A stretch of DNA of 64,000 bases, from the NCBI GenBank assembly GCA_018267135.1, contig JAFDZA010000004.1, positions 186,001 to 250,000 of the forward strand, given 5' to 3'. Each line of letters starts with the position of its first letter. Position 1 is the stretch's first letter. Origin of the DNA: Bacteroidota bacterium (GTDB lineage: Bacteria; Bacteroidota; Bacteroidia; Cytophagales; Cyclobacteriaceae). Position numbers and translations under genes: made by a program. This document shows positions 8,542 to 18,256 of this stretch, in pieces. Below the pieces are notes generated by a model. It was not told the DNA's origin, did not search any database, and saw only the letters and a program-made list of their open reading frames with translations.

Positions 8542-10929
8542 ATGAAAATATTTGTTCTTGCTATTTTTTTAAGTGTTGCTGTTCAGTACAGATGCATAGC
8601 ACAACAAAAATTTACCCTTAGCGGCTATGTAAAAGAAGCGGCCAGCGGAGAAGCAATGATTGGCGCCACAGTCTTTGTTCAGCAACTTAGTTCAGGAACC
8701 ATCTCCAACGAATACGGATTTTATTCCATTACATTACCGGCTGGCGATTATACCATCAAATTTAACTTTCTCGGCTACCAGTTGATTACAAAAGAGATAA
8801 GGCTGGATAAAAACGTGCGATTCGATACTGAGCTAAAAAGTGAAGCAACCGATTTGAAAGAAATAGAAGTAACGGACGAGCGCGATCGTCCCGCTTCGCA
8901 AAATCCCAACATGAGCATGAACAAAATGAACGTGTCGGTCATGAAGAAGATCCCTGCCTTTTTAGGTGAGGTAGATGTTATTAAAAGCATATTGTTGCTG
9001 CCCGGAGTAAGTACGGTGGGCGAGGGGGCAGCCGGATTTAATGTGCGGGGCGGCAGCGTAGGACAAAATTTAGTGTACTTAGATGAAGCGCCTGTTTATA
9101 ATTCATCGCACCTGCTGGGCTTCTTCTCCGTTTTTAACCCCGATGCGGTAAAAGATGTTACACTTTACAAAGGCGCTATCCCCAGCCGCTATGGCGGACG
9201 TATAGCCTCTGTACTGGATGTACGGATGAAAGATGGCAACAACAAAAAAACAGAAATACACGGAGGCATCGGTACGGTGTTCAGCCGTTTTTCGGTAGAG
9301 GGGCCGTTAGTAAAAAATAAATCTTCGTTTATTGTGGCCGCCCGAAGATCGTATATAGATGTGCTGGCTCGCCCGTTTGTAAGCATTTTAAAAAATGGCG
9401 GAGCACTGAATTTTTATGACTTAACCTTAAAAACAAATTACAACCTAAACGATAGAAATAAATTATACTTATCCGGCTACTTTGGTCGCGATAATTTTTT
9501 GTTTGATAAAAATCAGGGCTTTAGCTGGGGCAATGCCACGGGCACACTCCGGTGGAACCACCTCTTCAACGAAAAATTATTTTTTAATCAGGCATTGGTT
9601 TTTAGTAAATACGATTACAGTTTGCAATTTGGCGGAACCGATCAAAATAATTTTAAATGGAAATCATCCATTACTAATTTTATCTACCGCCCCGATTTCA
9701 GCTACTTCATTAACAGTCATAATGAGTTGAGTTTTGGCGGGGAAGCCATCTACTACACCTTCGATCCGGCCCGTGCTACCGGCACCACGAATGGTACTCC
9801 GGTAGATGTAAGCCTCGAAAAAAAATATAACTCGGAAGCCTCGCTGTATGCGAGCCATGCGCTAAAAATCAATTCGCATTTTTCTATAGACTATGGCTTG
9901 CGCTATACTTCGTTTACATTGTATGGACCGGGCACACAGTATTATTATAATGACACGGTACCCGGTCTGCGCAAACGAGTAATCGGGCAAAAAAAATATT
10001 CGTCCGGGCAGGTCATTCAAACCTACAGAAACTGGCAGCCACGTTTTTCATTTAAGTATCAACTAAACGAAAATAGTTCAGTAAAAGGAAGTTACAATCG
10101 CATGGTGCAATATTTGCATTTGATTTCAAACACTACGGCCTCTAACCCCTTAGATGTGTGGACACCCAGCACGGCTAATATTAAACCCGAGTTGGGCGAT
10201 CAGTTTACACTGGGGTATTTCCGAACACTCGCCACTCCTACAGCACAATATGAGTTTTCGGCCGAAGGATACATACGGCTTACTCAAAACCAGATTGACT
10301 ATATTAATGGAGCCGATATTTTAATTAACCGATATCTGGAAGGCGATCTTCTTTCCGGAAGAGGGCGAGCCTACGGCATTGAGTTTTTTGCACAAAAGAA
10401 AACCGGCCGCCTGAACGGATGGATTAGCTACACGCTGGGCCGAACGGAGTTGCTGGTGCCGGGCATTAACAACGACACCTGGTACCCCACGCGCTACAAC
10501 CAAACTCATAACCTGAAAGTGGTGGGCTTTTATGAGATCAACAAACGATGGTCTTTCTCTACCGATTTTATCTTTACTTCGGGCACCCCCACCACGTTTC
10601 CTACTTCGCGCTACCTGCAGCAAGGGCTATTGATTCCTTATCTGGCTACCAATACACGCAACAATGTAACGCTGCCGAGCTACCACCGTCTGGATATTGC
10701 TTTCACACTACAAGGAAAAGAATTTAACAGGCAGGGAAGAAAACGCAAGAACCAAGACTACTGGGTATTTTCCGTTTATAACCTCTATGCCCGTGCTAAC
10801 CCATTCTCCATTTATTTTTCGCAAGTAAAAGATCAGACTCTGCCCGGACAACCGCTGCTCTCTCAGGCAAAACAAATTTCTATTATCGGAACTTTTGTGC
10901 CGGCTGTTTCTTACAATCTTAAATTCTGA
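8542..10929 (+). CDS. TonB-dependent outer-membrane receptor with carboxypeptidase-regulatory domain
   Basis: This is an energy-coupled outer-membrane transporter of 795 residues. The frame opens with a TTG at 8518 that overlaps the previous gene, but the ATG at 8542 gives a proper signal peptide (MKIFVLAIFLSVAVQYRCIAQQ) and is preferred. Domains in order: CarboxypepD_reg-like beta-sandwich (about 25-105, FTLSGYVKEAASGEAMIGA), plug (about 120-230, SVGQNLVYLDEAPVYNSSHL and YKGAIPSRYGGRIASVLDVR), then a 22-strand barrel ending in Phe (VSYNLKF). It is paired with a DUF4249 lipoprotein and is not a SusC/SusD pair. The substrate cannot be inferred; these pairs are often linked to metal or small-ligand uptake. 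Confidence 0.92.
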   Translation: MKIFVLAIFLSVAVQYRCIAQQKFTLSGYVKEAASGEAMIGATVFVQQLSSGTISNEYGFYSITLPAGDYTIKFNFLGYQLITKEIRLDKNVRFDTELKSEATDLKEIEVTDERDRPASQNPNMSMNKMNVSVMKKIPAFLGEVDVIKSILLLPGVSTVGEGAAGFNVRGGSVGQNLVYLDEAPVYNSSHLLGFFSVFNPDAVKDVTLYKGAIPSRYGGRIASVLDVRMKDGNNKKTEIHGGIGTVFSRFSVEGPLVKNKSSFIVAARRSYIDVLARPFVSILKNGGALNFYDLTLKTNYNLNDRNKLYLSGYFGRDNFLFDKNQGFSWGNATGTLRWNHLFNEKLFFNQALVFSKYDYSLQFGGTDQNNFKWKSSITNFIYRPDFSYFINSHNELSFGGEAIYYTFDPARATGTTNGTPVDVSLEKKYNSEASLYASHALKINSHFSIDYGLRYTSFTLYGPGTQYYYNDTVPGLRKRVIGQKKYSSGQVIQTYRNWQPRFSFKYQLNENSSVKGSYNRMVQYLHLISNTTASNPLDVWTPSTANIKPELGDQFTLGYFRTLATPTAQYEFSAEGYIRLTQNQIDYINGADILINRYLEGDLLSGRGRAYGIEFFAQKKTGRLNGWISYTLGRTELLVPGINNDTWYPTRYNQTHNLKVVGFYEINKRWSFSTDFIFTSGTPTTFPTSRYLQQGLLIPYLATNTRNNVTLPSYHRLDIAFTLQGKEFNRQGRKRKNQDYWVFSVYNLYARANPFSIYFSQVKDQTLPGQPLLSQAKQISIIGTFVPAVSYNLKF

Positions 10930-10933
10930 TGGC

Positions 10934-11872
10934 ATGAGGAAAACGAAAAAAGTTTTTTGGGTTTTGCTGATGATGACGGTGGGAGGAATATTTTTTCTTT
11001 CGTGCGAAAAAACAATTAATCCCGAGTTGCCAGGAGCCGCTCCGGTTTTAGTGGTAGATGGCTGGCTCAACAATAAACCCGAAAAACAATTTATTACCCT
11101 TTCGCTCACCCAACCGTATTTTGATTCTTCACAGCCTGTGGGGGTATCGGGTGCCACGGTTTCTGTGCAGGACGAAACGGACGGAGTTACGGTATATCAT
11201 TTTATAGAAAACCCATCCGTAAAAGGCTCGTACGAGTGGATACCCTCGCTGTATAATTTAGGTACGATAGGCCATCATTATAAACTAACTATTTTACTAA
11301 ACGGAGAAACCTTTGTAGCTTCTTCGCGCATGGGGCGGGTACCGCTGGTTGATAGCATTACATTTTCAAAACAGAATAGCTCGCGCAAAAATATAACCCG
11401 GTATTACGGTGAGTTCTGGGCAACCGACCCCAAAGGCCCGGGCGATACGTATTGGATTAGGACAACCAAAAACGATACGTTGCTAACATTGCCGGCAGAA
11501 ATAAATACCGCATACGATGCAGGGCTTTCGGCCGGAGGCGATGCCGATGGGGTTATTTTTATTCAGCCTATTCGCAGAAAAATTACGCCCACGCTCAGCA
11601 CAAACCAATCGGCCACCGACTCGCCATTGAACATAGGCGACTCAGTGTATGTAGAAATCCACTCCATTTCATTGGCGGCATTTAATTTTTTAGGTCAGGT
11701 AGTAACACAAACCAACCGGCCGGGCGGCTTTGGTCAGTTGTTTGCCACTCCGTTGGCTAATGTATCATCAAACATTGCGAATGTAAATCCAACCGGCTCT
11801 GCGGTGGTGGGTTTTTTTAACACGGCTGCCGTAAGCGGGCGAGGGCAGCGGTTTATCCGTGTGAAACCCTGA
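10934..11872 (+). CDS. DUF4249 family lipoprotein
   Basis: The 312-residue lipoprotein is typical of the partner encoded after TonB-dependent receptors in Bacteroidota; its role is unknown but surface ligand capture is often assumed. The start was set at 10934 (MRKTKKVFWVLLMM), 4 bp after the receptor stop, because it gives a basic n-region, a hydrophobic core and a lipobox FLSC with Cys at about residue 24. The upstream in-frame ATG at 10895 lies inside the receptor gene. The mature protein begins EKTINPELPGAAPVLVVDGWLNN, the usual DUF4249 opening ('e.vi.vel....p.lvveg.i'). Confidence 0.87.
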   Translation: MRKTKKVFWVLLMMTVGGIFFLSCEKTINPELPGAAPVLVVDGWLNNKPEKQFITLSLTQPYFDSSQPVGVSGATVSVQDETDGVTVYHFIENPSVKGSYEWIPSLYNLGTIGHHYKLTILLNGETFVASSRMGRVPLVDSITFSKQNSSRKNITRYYGEFWATDPKGPGDTYWIRTTKNDTLLTLPAEINTAYDAGLSAGGDADGVIFIQPIRRKITPTLSTNQSATDSPLNIGDSVYVEIHSISLAAFNFLGQVVTQTNRPGGFGQLFATPLANVSSNIANVNPTGSAVVGFFNTAAVSGRGQRFIRVKP

Positions 11873-11873
11873 A

Positions 11874-12293
11874 TTACCGGCTGATATTTTTTTTGTATTT
11901 CACCAGCGTACCTTTCACCTGTTGCCCTTTGCTGTACTTGGTGGAGGAGCCAAACAATCCGAAAAAGAAACCGCTCCGGCCGGTTCCACCGGCTGCACCG
12001 GCTGTTTTAGAACCGGTACGGGTCAGTTCGATATCATCAAAAATAATAGCATCGGCCCCTTTTCGTTTTCCTTCATTCATCAGTTTTTTTTGCACTTTCT
12101 CCGACCGTTTTTTGGCGGTTACTTCATACACCAACTTGCCCATTATTTCATGTTCATCGGATATGTCGTTTTCACGAAAAAATATGTCCACATTGGTGGT
12201 AGGGGTATAATTTCTGCCGTAGTAAATGATGCGCGGCCCACACGATGCCAACGTCAGTACCAAAAGAAGAACCCAAACTACTTTTGCTTTCAT
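11874..12293 (-). CDS. Small lipoprotein of unknown function
   Basis: I do not recognise a named family. The 139-residue product has a signal peptide with lipobox LTLASC (Cys about residue 19). The mature part contains YYGRNYTPTTNVDIFF, GKLVYEVTAKKRSEKVQKKLM and EGKRKGADAIIFDDIELTRTG. This resembles the general fold of small heavy-metal-binding or YbjQ/DUF4156-like surface proteins in which 'A..kGADAii' precedes the last strands, but the match is weak. A Gly-rich stretch (GAAGGTGRSGFFFG) precedes a basic tail. It converges with the DUF4249 gene (1-bp gap), with no obvious terminator between. Confidence 0.7.
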   Translation of the reverse strand: MKAKVVWVLLLVLTLASCGPRIIYYGRNYTPTTNVDIFFRENDISDEHEIMGKLVYEVTAKKRSEKVQKKLMNEGKRKGADAIIFDDIELTRTGSKTAGAAGGTGRSGFFFGLFGSSTKYSKGQQVKGTLVKYKKNISR

Positions 12294-12323
12294 ATCGTTT
12301 TTATTTCGAGCAGGAAAGATAGC

Positions 12324-13574
12324 TTACGATCGCTTCAACTCAAAAATGGTAAGTTCGGGCGGCATACCGATTCTTCCGGGATAGCCGAGATATCCAAACC
12401 CCCGGTTGACATACAAATGCTGATTGCCTTCCCGGTAGTATCCGGCCCATTGTTTATAAACGTATTGGCAAGGGCTCCATTTTATGTGACCCGTCTCTAC
12501 ACCAAACTGAAAGCCGTGGGTGTGGCCCGAAAGAGTAAGATCTATTTCCGGATAGGCGGGTCGTACGATGGCATCCCAACTGGTGGGGTCGTGCGAGAGA
12601 AGAATTTTTACAGCCGCTTCTTCGGTGCCACGACAGGCCTGCTCCAGCTTGCCGTATTTTGAAAACCTTCCGGTCCCCCAGTTTTCAATGCCGATGATAG
12701 ACAGATGCTCGCCATTCAGTTTAAGAGTACGGTTTTCATTCATTAACAAATCGTAGCCTAATAGTTTGTGAGCTTCAATCAGGTCTTTAAAATTTTTTTG
12801 TTTTTCTTCTTTTGTTTTCCAGGCGCGATAATCTCCGTAATCGTGGTTGCCGGTAATCGAGAAAACACCCAGTGGGGCTTTTAGTTTTTCAAAAATGGGA
12901 AGGTATTCGTTCACTTCTCTTGTTTCATTGTTTACCAGATCGCCTGTAAAAAAAATCAGATCGGGTTTTTCATCAAGCATCATTTTTACACCGCCCTTTA
13001 CGGCTGTTTTGTTCCAGAAACTTCCGGAGTGAATATCTGAAATCTGGCCGATGCGAAGGCCATTGAACGATGAGGGAAGATGGGGAAGGCTGATAGTTAC
13101 TTTTTTTACCCGGTAATCATGTGCACCCGTCAGCACGCCATAAACCGACAACCCAATGGGCACAGCTGAGGCAGCTAATGCTGTGCGCGATAAAAATTCG
13201 GATCGGGTAATCGGATCTCCGGGCAACACATGGTTTGAGGAAGAAAATTTTTGCATTACCCAGCGCACGCCACGTTGCAGATCATCCACTACCAAAACTA
13301 AAACAGCAAAGAGTTTGGAAAAATAGAGGATGGCAGAGCCGGCCAGGATGTAGATGCGCAGATAATCTGTGCCTTTGTAAGGATCGCTGAATGTCCACCA
13401 CAACATGCCGAGAGTGGCAATGGCTGTAGGCACCCAATACCCGTAGCGGAAGATTTGCCTCCACACCGGCTGCCAGTCTTGGCTTACCGTTAGGATGGCC
13501 TGAAAAACATAGGCATCAATAAGTAAAAAGACAAGTATAAAAACAACCAACGTCATGAGGCGATATTTCATCAA
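12324..13574 (-). CDS. Membrane-anchored calcineurin-like metallophosphoesterase (YkuE/YaeI type)
   Basis: This 416-residue two-metal phosphoesterase has its catalytic domain outside the membrane. The first 120 residues hold about four hydrophobic segments, followed by a hydrophobic stretch near 145-165 (SRTALAASAVPIGLSVYGVL). All catalytic motifs are present in order: GQISDIHSG (D-x-H), FFTGDLVNN (GD), TGNHDYGDY (GNHD), LSHDPTSW (H) and LSGHTHGFQFG (GHTH). Bacillus YkuE of this family is exported by Tat; here the segment before the last hydrophobic stretch has only one Arg of a twin-arginine motif. The substrate is unknown; UDP-diacylglucosamine or phospholipid head groups are candidates from relatives. 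Confidence 0.88.
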   Translation of the reverse strand: MMKYRLMTLVVFILVFLLIDAYVFQAILTVSQDWQPVWRQIFRYGYWVPTAIATLGMLWWTFSDPYKGTDYLRIYILAGSAILYFSKLFAVLVLVVDDLQRGVRWVMQKFSSSNHVLPGDPITRSEFLSRTALAASAVPIGLSVYGVLTGAHDYRVKKVTISLPHLPSSFNGLRIGQISDIHSGSFWNKTAVKGGVKMMLDEKPDLIFFTGDLVNNETREVNEYLPIFEKLKAPLGVFSITGNHDYGDYRAWKTKEEKQKNFKDLIEAHKLLGYDLLMNENRTLKLNGEHLSIIGIENWGTGRFSKYGKLEQACRGTEEAAVKILLSHDPTSWDAIVRPAYPEIDLTLSGHTHGFQFGVETGHIKWSPCQYVYKQWAGYYREGNQHLYVNRGFGYLGYPGRIGMPPELTIFELKRS

Positions 13575-13584
13575 TAACTATTTT

Positions 13585-13620
13585 AAAAAAATACCGGCTG
13601 CACATGGGCAACCGGTATTT
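13585..13620 (-). terminator. Intrinsic terminator between the RND efflux and phosphoesterase genes
   Basis: Arms AAATACCGG and CCGGTATTT are perfectly complementary across a 15-nt loop, and a run of A on the plus strand (T on the minus strand) follows. It lies between the phosphoesterase start (13574) and the RND pump stop (13634), so it would end the minus-strand efflux operon. Confidence 0.6.
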
Positions 13621-13633
13621 ATAATGGCGGCTG

Positions 13634-16600
13634 TTATACCTGAGCCATTACGGTTTCTTTTATTTCTACCCGCTTCGGTTTTATTACCCGCTCTTTAAGC
13701 TTTGCTACGAGCAGGTACATAACCGGTACTAAAAATAAAGTAAGGAAAGTACCGAAGATCAACCCAAAAATCATAGTCCAGGAGAGCGGCCCCCAAAAGG
13801 CCACGTTGTCGCCCCCAAAGAATATGTGCGGGTTTAGTTCAGTAAACATCGTAACGAAATCAATGTTTAGCCCAACAGCCAGCGGAATCAACCCCATTGT
13901 AGCGGCCATGGCGGTAAGGAGTACGGGTGTCATCCGGGTTTTGGCAGCTTCGGCAATGGCTTCGCGCAGTTCCATGCCTTGCCCACGTAGCAGATCAGTA
14001 AACTCTACCATTAAAATACCGTTGCGTACCACAATGCCGGCCAAGGCCATTACCCCGATGCCCGACATGACAATTGAGATTTCCATTTTAAACAATGAAA
14101 ATCCGATCAGCACGCCAATGATACTGAACAAAATTTCGGAAAGGATAATAACCGGTTTGCTGGTAGAGTTAAACTGAGTAACTAAAATCATGAAGATTAA
14201 CCCAAAGGCAATGAGAAAAGCTTTGCCCAAAAAACTGGACGTTTCTTGCTGGTCTTCCTGCTCGCCTGTCATTTTAATAGTTACGTCATCAGGCACTGAA
14301 AAACTTTTAAGCTTTTTGGTGATATCGGCCACTACGTTATTGGCATTGAACCCGCTCAGCAGATTGGAGGAAAGAGTAATTACCCGCTTTTGGTTGATCC
14401 TGCGGATGCCCGAGTAGCTGTTGGAATACTCGGTCTTGGCTACAGCCGACATGGGTACTTGCCGCACTTGGCCGCCCATACTCATATCGCGGTAGGTAAG
14501 GGGCAGGTTCATCAAAGTATTGATGTCGTTGCGGTATAGATCATTCATGCGCAGGGTAATATCATAGTCGTCATTGTCATCGCGGAATTTAGAAACTTCT
14601 TTTCCGTTAATAGCTGTGTTGAGCGCTAATCCTATTTGTGCGGTGGAGATTCCTTCGCGGTTTGCTTTTTCACGGTCTATGCGGATGGCAATTTCCGGTT
14701 TGCTGCTTTCAAAGTCGGATTTCAGTTCCTCTACTCCCGGAACCTGAAGCGAATCCAGATAACGCTTTACCCGTTCCGATGTATTGACCAGTACTTCAAA
14801 ATCGTCTGCTGCTATTTCAATATTTATCGGCTTGCCCGTGGGGGGGCCATGAGCTTCCTGGTTGACCGATATCTCACACCCTTTCATTCCTTTTACAGCG
14901 GTGCGGATTTGATCCAGGTAAGCTAAAGTAGATTGACTGTGTCGCTCGGAAAACTTGACAAAAGCTACGGTAACTTTGCCTAGATGAGGTTGTGGATTGG
15001 TACCGGCAAACCGATCTTCAGAGGCACCTACCGCCACATTGGAAAGGATGGATTTTACCAGCGGGTTTTTTCGCCCCACAATACCTACTACTTTTTGTTC
15101 TACTACCTGCGTTACCGAATCAGTTACCCGTTGGTCAGTACCGATGGGCATGGTGATGTAGGCATAAATAAAGTTAGGTTCGCCATTGGGAAAGAATGTA
15201 ACGCCCGGCTTGCGGATAGCAGTAAATACGATGGAGAAAATAAATAAGAAAATCACACTTACCACCACCCATATCGGGCGATACCGTTTCAGTAAAAAGG
15301 CGATTATATTTTTAAAACGTTCTTGCACACCGGGCCATAAATCGGTTTGGAAGTGCGAGATAACGCGTACCAGGTAAAAATGATACAGGGCATAGATCAG
15401 AAACATAAACACGGTAAAATTCCCCATGCCATGCCAGCCTACTACATAGCTCATCAGCGCCAGCGAGCCCATTACGATAGCCGTTACTTTAAAGCCCTTG
15501 GTAAATTTACTTTTGCTTTCATGATCATGATTGTGTTCGCTCATAAAGTCGGCAGCAAAAACCGGGTTAATAATGTAAGCCACAAAAAGCGAGGCCAGTA
15601 AAGCTACGATTAGCGTAATGGGTAGGTAAATCATAAACTTGCCGATTACACCGGGCCAGAAAGCGAGGGGCACAAAAGGTGCCAGCACGACCATGGTTCC
15701 GGAGAGGACAGGCAGAAACACTTCGCCTGCCGCAATTTTAGCAGCCTTACGAATGGGCACGTTGCCGTTGTCAAACACACGGTGTGTGTTTTCAATTACC
15801 ACAATGGCATCGTCCACCACAATACCCAGTGCCAGCAAGAAAGAAAACAGGGTCATCATATTAAAGGTGTAACCCAATGCCGGGAATGCCAGAAAGGTGA
15901 TGAAGCTGGAGAGCGGCACAGACATGGCTACGAAAAAAGCGTTGGTAGCCCCCATGAAAAACATCAGGATCAGCACCACTAAAAGAAATCCGATGATGAT
16001 GGTGTTGATGAGATCGTGAAGGGTGGTTCGGGTATTTTCAGATTGGTCGCCTGTAATGGTTATATCGGTGCCGGGAGGCAGAATATTTTCTTTAAAATTC
16101 TCTACTACGGCATTAATCTGGTCGGACGCAATTACGAGATTTTCGCCACTGCGTTTTACTACGTTTAGGGTGATTACGTTTTTCCCTTCCGACCGGGCAA
16201 AACTATCTTGTTCTTTGTGCGAATCCACTACTTCGGCAATGTCTTTTAAATAAATTTTTCCGCCTTTGGTGGAGCCTACGACCACTTCGGCCAATTGCCC
16301 GGCCGATCTAAATTCGCCATTTACCGTAAGCGATCGTTTCATTCCATCTACAGAAAGTTGCCCCCCCGGAATAATTACGTTTTCACCGGCTACGGCTTGG
16401 GCCACATCATCGAGGCTTACTCCGGCACTGGCAAGTTTAAACAGGTCTACATTAATTTGTATTTCGCGAGTGAGGGCACCAATAATATCTACCCGCCTTA
16501 TTTCGCGGATGCCTTCAATGGCATCTTGCATTTGGTCGGCATATTTTTTTAAAGTTTGCAGATCAAAGTCGCCCGATAAGTTTACGTTCATAATCGGCTG

Positions 16601-17029
16601 CTCGGAAATATCAATTTCCCTGATTTGCGGATCGTCTTTTAAGTCGGTAGGCAGGTTGGTTTTGGCGCGATCCACCGCATCTTTCACTTCCTGTTTGGCT
16701 TTATCCACATCTACATCGGTTTGAAACTCGATGATGATGTTGGAAAAACTTTGTACTGAATTGCTTTTTATTTTCTTTACTCCCGAAATAGACTTACACT
16801 CTTTTTCAATTTCTTTGGTAATCAGGTTTTCTACATCGGTGGGCGATGCACCCGGGTAAACGGTCGCTACAAATATTTGCGGGAACACCACCTCCGGAAA
16901 GTTTTCTTTCGGCAAACTTACGTAGGTGAGAATCCCGGCCAGGCATATAATTACCGTGGCTACGTAGATGCTGATTTTATTGTCAATAGCCCAACTGGTG
17001 GGCTTAAATTCTTTTTCAATGTCTTTCAT
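13634..17029 (-). CDS. RND-family efflux transporter permease (AcrB/SwrC type)
   Basis: This is the inner-membrane proton-driven pump of a tripartite efflux system, 1131 residues. TM1 is near 18-38 (ISIYVATVIICLAGILTYVSLP), followed by the porter-domain opening ENFPEVVFPQI and PGASPTDVENLIT. The TM4 proton-relay Asp pair is in ALGIVVDDAIVVIEN (about 405). A second half-repeat starts near 600 (KRYRPIWVVVSVIFLF). Between the halves, a hydrophobic insert of about 60 residues (about 515-560, ALMSYVVGWHGMGNFTVFMFLIY) adds one or two helices relative to AcrB. The family suits drug or lipid-like substrates rather than metals. It is the last gene of the TetR-TolC-adaptor-RND operon. Confidence 0.93.
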   Translation of the reverse strand: MKDIEKEFKPTSWAIDNKISIYVATVIICLAGILTYVSLPKENFPEVVFPQIFVATVYPGASPTDVENLITKEIEKECKSISGVKKIKSNSVQSFSNIIIEFQTDVDVDKAKQEVKDAVDRAKTNLPTDLKDDPQIREIDISEQPIMNVNLSGDFDLQTLKKYADQMQDAIEGIREIRRVDIIGALTREIQINVDLFKLASAGVSLDDVAQAVAGENVIIPGGQLSVDGMKRSLTVNGEFRSAGQLAEVVVGSTKGGKIYLKDIAEVVDSHKEQDSFARSEGKNVITLNVVKRSGENLVIASDQINAVVENFKENILPPGTDITITGDQSENTRTTLHDLINTIIIGFLLVVLILMFFMGATNAFFVAMSVPLSSFITFLAFPALGYTFNMMTLFSFLLALGIVVDDAIVVIENTHRVFDNGNVPIRKAAKIAAGEVFLPVLSGTMVVLAPFVPLAFWPGVIGKFMIYLPITLIVALLASLFVAYIINPVFAADFMSEHNHDHESKSKFTKGFKVTAIVMGSLALMSYVVGWHGMGNFTVFMFLIYALYHFYLVRVISHFQTDLWPGVQERFKNIIAFLLKRYRPIWVVVSVIFLFIFSIVFTAIRKPGVTFFPNGEPNFIYAYITMPIGTDQRVTDSVTQVVEQKVVGIVGRKNPLVKSILSNVAVGASEDRFAGTNPQPHLGKVTVAFVKFSERHSQSTLAYLDQIRTAVKGMKGCEISVNQEAHGPPTGKPINIEIAADDFEVLVNTSERVKRYLDSLQVPGVEELKSDFESSKPEIAIRIDREKANREGISTAQIGLALNTAINGKEVSKFRDDNDDYDITLRMNDLYRNDINTLMNLPLTYRDMSMGGQVRQVPMSAVAKTEYSNSYSGIRRINQKRVITLSSNLLSGFNANNVVADITKKLKSFSVPDDVTIKMTGEQEDQQETSSFLGKAFLIAFGLIFMILVTQFNSTSKPVIILSEILFSIIGVLIGFSLFKMEISIVMSGIGVMALAGIVVRNGILMVEFTDLLRGQGMELREAIAEAAKTRMTPVLLTAMAATMGLIPLAVGLNIDFVTMFTELNPHIFFGGDNVAFWGPLSWTMIFGLIFGTFLTLFLVPVMYLLVAKLKERVIKPKRVEIKETVMAQV

Positions 17030-17040
17030 AAATAGTAATT

Positions 17041-17096
17041 AGTATTGAGTAGTTAGTATTGGGTATGGCTTATCTCAAAGCGCATGACTCAATACT
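17041..17096. repeat. Inverted repeat in the gap between RND and adaptor genes
   Basis: AGTATTGAGT at 17041-17050 is exactly complementary to ACTCAATACT at 17087-17096, and a second imperfect copy (AGTATTGGGT) lies at 17055. This is the only sizeable gap inside the efflux operon (72 bp). It could form a hairpin with a 36-nt loop that tunes pump expression, or it may be a dispersed Bacteroidota AT-rich repeat. Confidence 0.5.
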
Positions 17097-17101
17097 CAAG
17101 A

Positions 17102-18232
17102 CTATATTTTAATCAATTCTCCGTCATTCAATCCCTGGTAGCCGACTGTGATGATTTTATCGCCTGCCTTTAAGCCGGTTTTTATTTCGGCTAAGTTGTC
17201 GTACACTCCGGTTACATTAACTATTTTTTTACGAGCTACCAGTTTGTCGCCATCCTGCTCGGCTACATACACCACCTTTTCGCCTTTGATGTCTTGCACT
17301 AAATTGACGGGAACACACAGAGCATTTTTTTCAGTATAAAAAATAATTTTTAGGGTTGAAGTCATGTTCGGACGCAAATCGTGCGAGGAAGGCAGTTTAA
17401 TTTCTACCGGAAACGAACGGGTAAGAGCATCTATGCTGCGGCCTACAAACGTAACCGGTGCCTTTATTTCTTTGTTAATGTCGGTAAGATAGACCACGGC
17501 CCGGTCGCCTTTGTGGATATTAGAAATGTACGATTCCGAAATTTTGGCAAAAGCTTTTAAATCATCCATATTAACGATACGTAAGGCAGGTGCACCCGGG
17601 GCTACGTTTTCACCCACTTTTATATTTACGGCATCTACCGTGCCGTTAATAGGAGCTTTAATTTTGGTTTGTTCGTTTTGCTCGTTCAGGGTAGCCAGTC
17701 TGCGCTCCAATCCTTCTTTGCTGTTTTTGGTTTGCAGGTATTGAATTTCGGTGCCGATCTTCTGGTTCCATAAATTTTTCTGCCGCTCGTAAACCGTAGT
17801 AGCGAGTTCCAGTTGCGCTTTAATTTCGTCTATGTTGCGCATGATTAACGAGTTGTCTATCTGCGCCAGAATTTGCCCTTTGCTTACGGCATCGCCTTCG
17901 CGTGTGTAAACCTGCGTAACCACGCCCACCGATTTGGCGCTCATCTGGATATTATCGATGGATAAAATATTTCCTTGTGTTTGCACATAATGGTCGAATA
18001 TGCGAGGCGATAATTCAAACACGGCTACGTCTTTCATGCGCACGCGGGCGGAGGCCGGGTTTTCTTTGGCTACTTCTTTTTCCAGCGTTTCTATTTGCTG
18101 GGTTAATTCAGCCTGCTTTTTTTTCAGGGTTTCCAACTGGGCGGCTTTGTCTTCGGTTTTACTGCTGCAGGCCGCGGCCACCAGCACCAAGACGAATAGA
18201 CTAGGGAGCTGTGAGCGAAAAAATGATTTCAT
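17102..18232 (-). CDS. RND efflux periplasmic adaptor subunit (membrane fusion lipoprotein)
   Basis: The adaptor links the RND pump to the TolC-like channel across the periplasm. It has 376 residues with a lipoprotein signal (LVAAACSS, Cys about residue 22), a coiled coil at 30-60 (ETLKKKQAELTQQIETLEKEV) and a barrel-sandwich/lipoyl half (GVVTQVYTREGDAVSKGQILAQID). An alpha-hairpin (about 130-190), the second lipoyl half (KIKAPINGTVDAVNIKVGENVAPG) and beta-barrel and membrane-proximal domains follow. The N-terminal coiled coil before the lipoyl domain is an addition common in Bacteroidota adaptors. The gene starts 24 bp after the TolC gene stop. Confidence 0.92.
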   Translation of the reverse strand: MKSFFRSQLPSLFVLVLVAAACSSKTEDKAAQLETLKKKQAELTQQIETLEKEVAKENPASARVRMKDVAVFELSPRIFDHYVQTQGNILSIDNIQMSAKSVGVVTQVYTREGDAVSKGQILAQIDNSLIMRNIDEIKAQLELATTVYERQKNLWNQKIGTEIQYLQTKNSKEGLERRLATLNEQNEQTKIKAPINGTVDAVNIKVGENVAPGAPALRIVNMDDLKAFAKISESYISNIHKGDRAVVYLTDINKEIKAPVTFVGRSIDALTRSFPVEIKLPSSHDLRPNMTSTLKIIFYTEKNALCVPVNLVQDIKGEKVVYVAEQDGDKLVARKKIVNVTGVYDNLAEIKTGLKAGDKIITVGYQGLNDGELIKI

Positions 18233-18256
18233 GAGTATAGGGTTGAAGTTTGTTTT

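Noticed and set aside
14636..16724. Many long plus-strand frames opposite the RND pump gene
   Set aside because: They are shadows of the GC-biased codon positions of the minus-strand gene; none has a recognisable domain or start signal.
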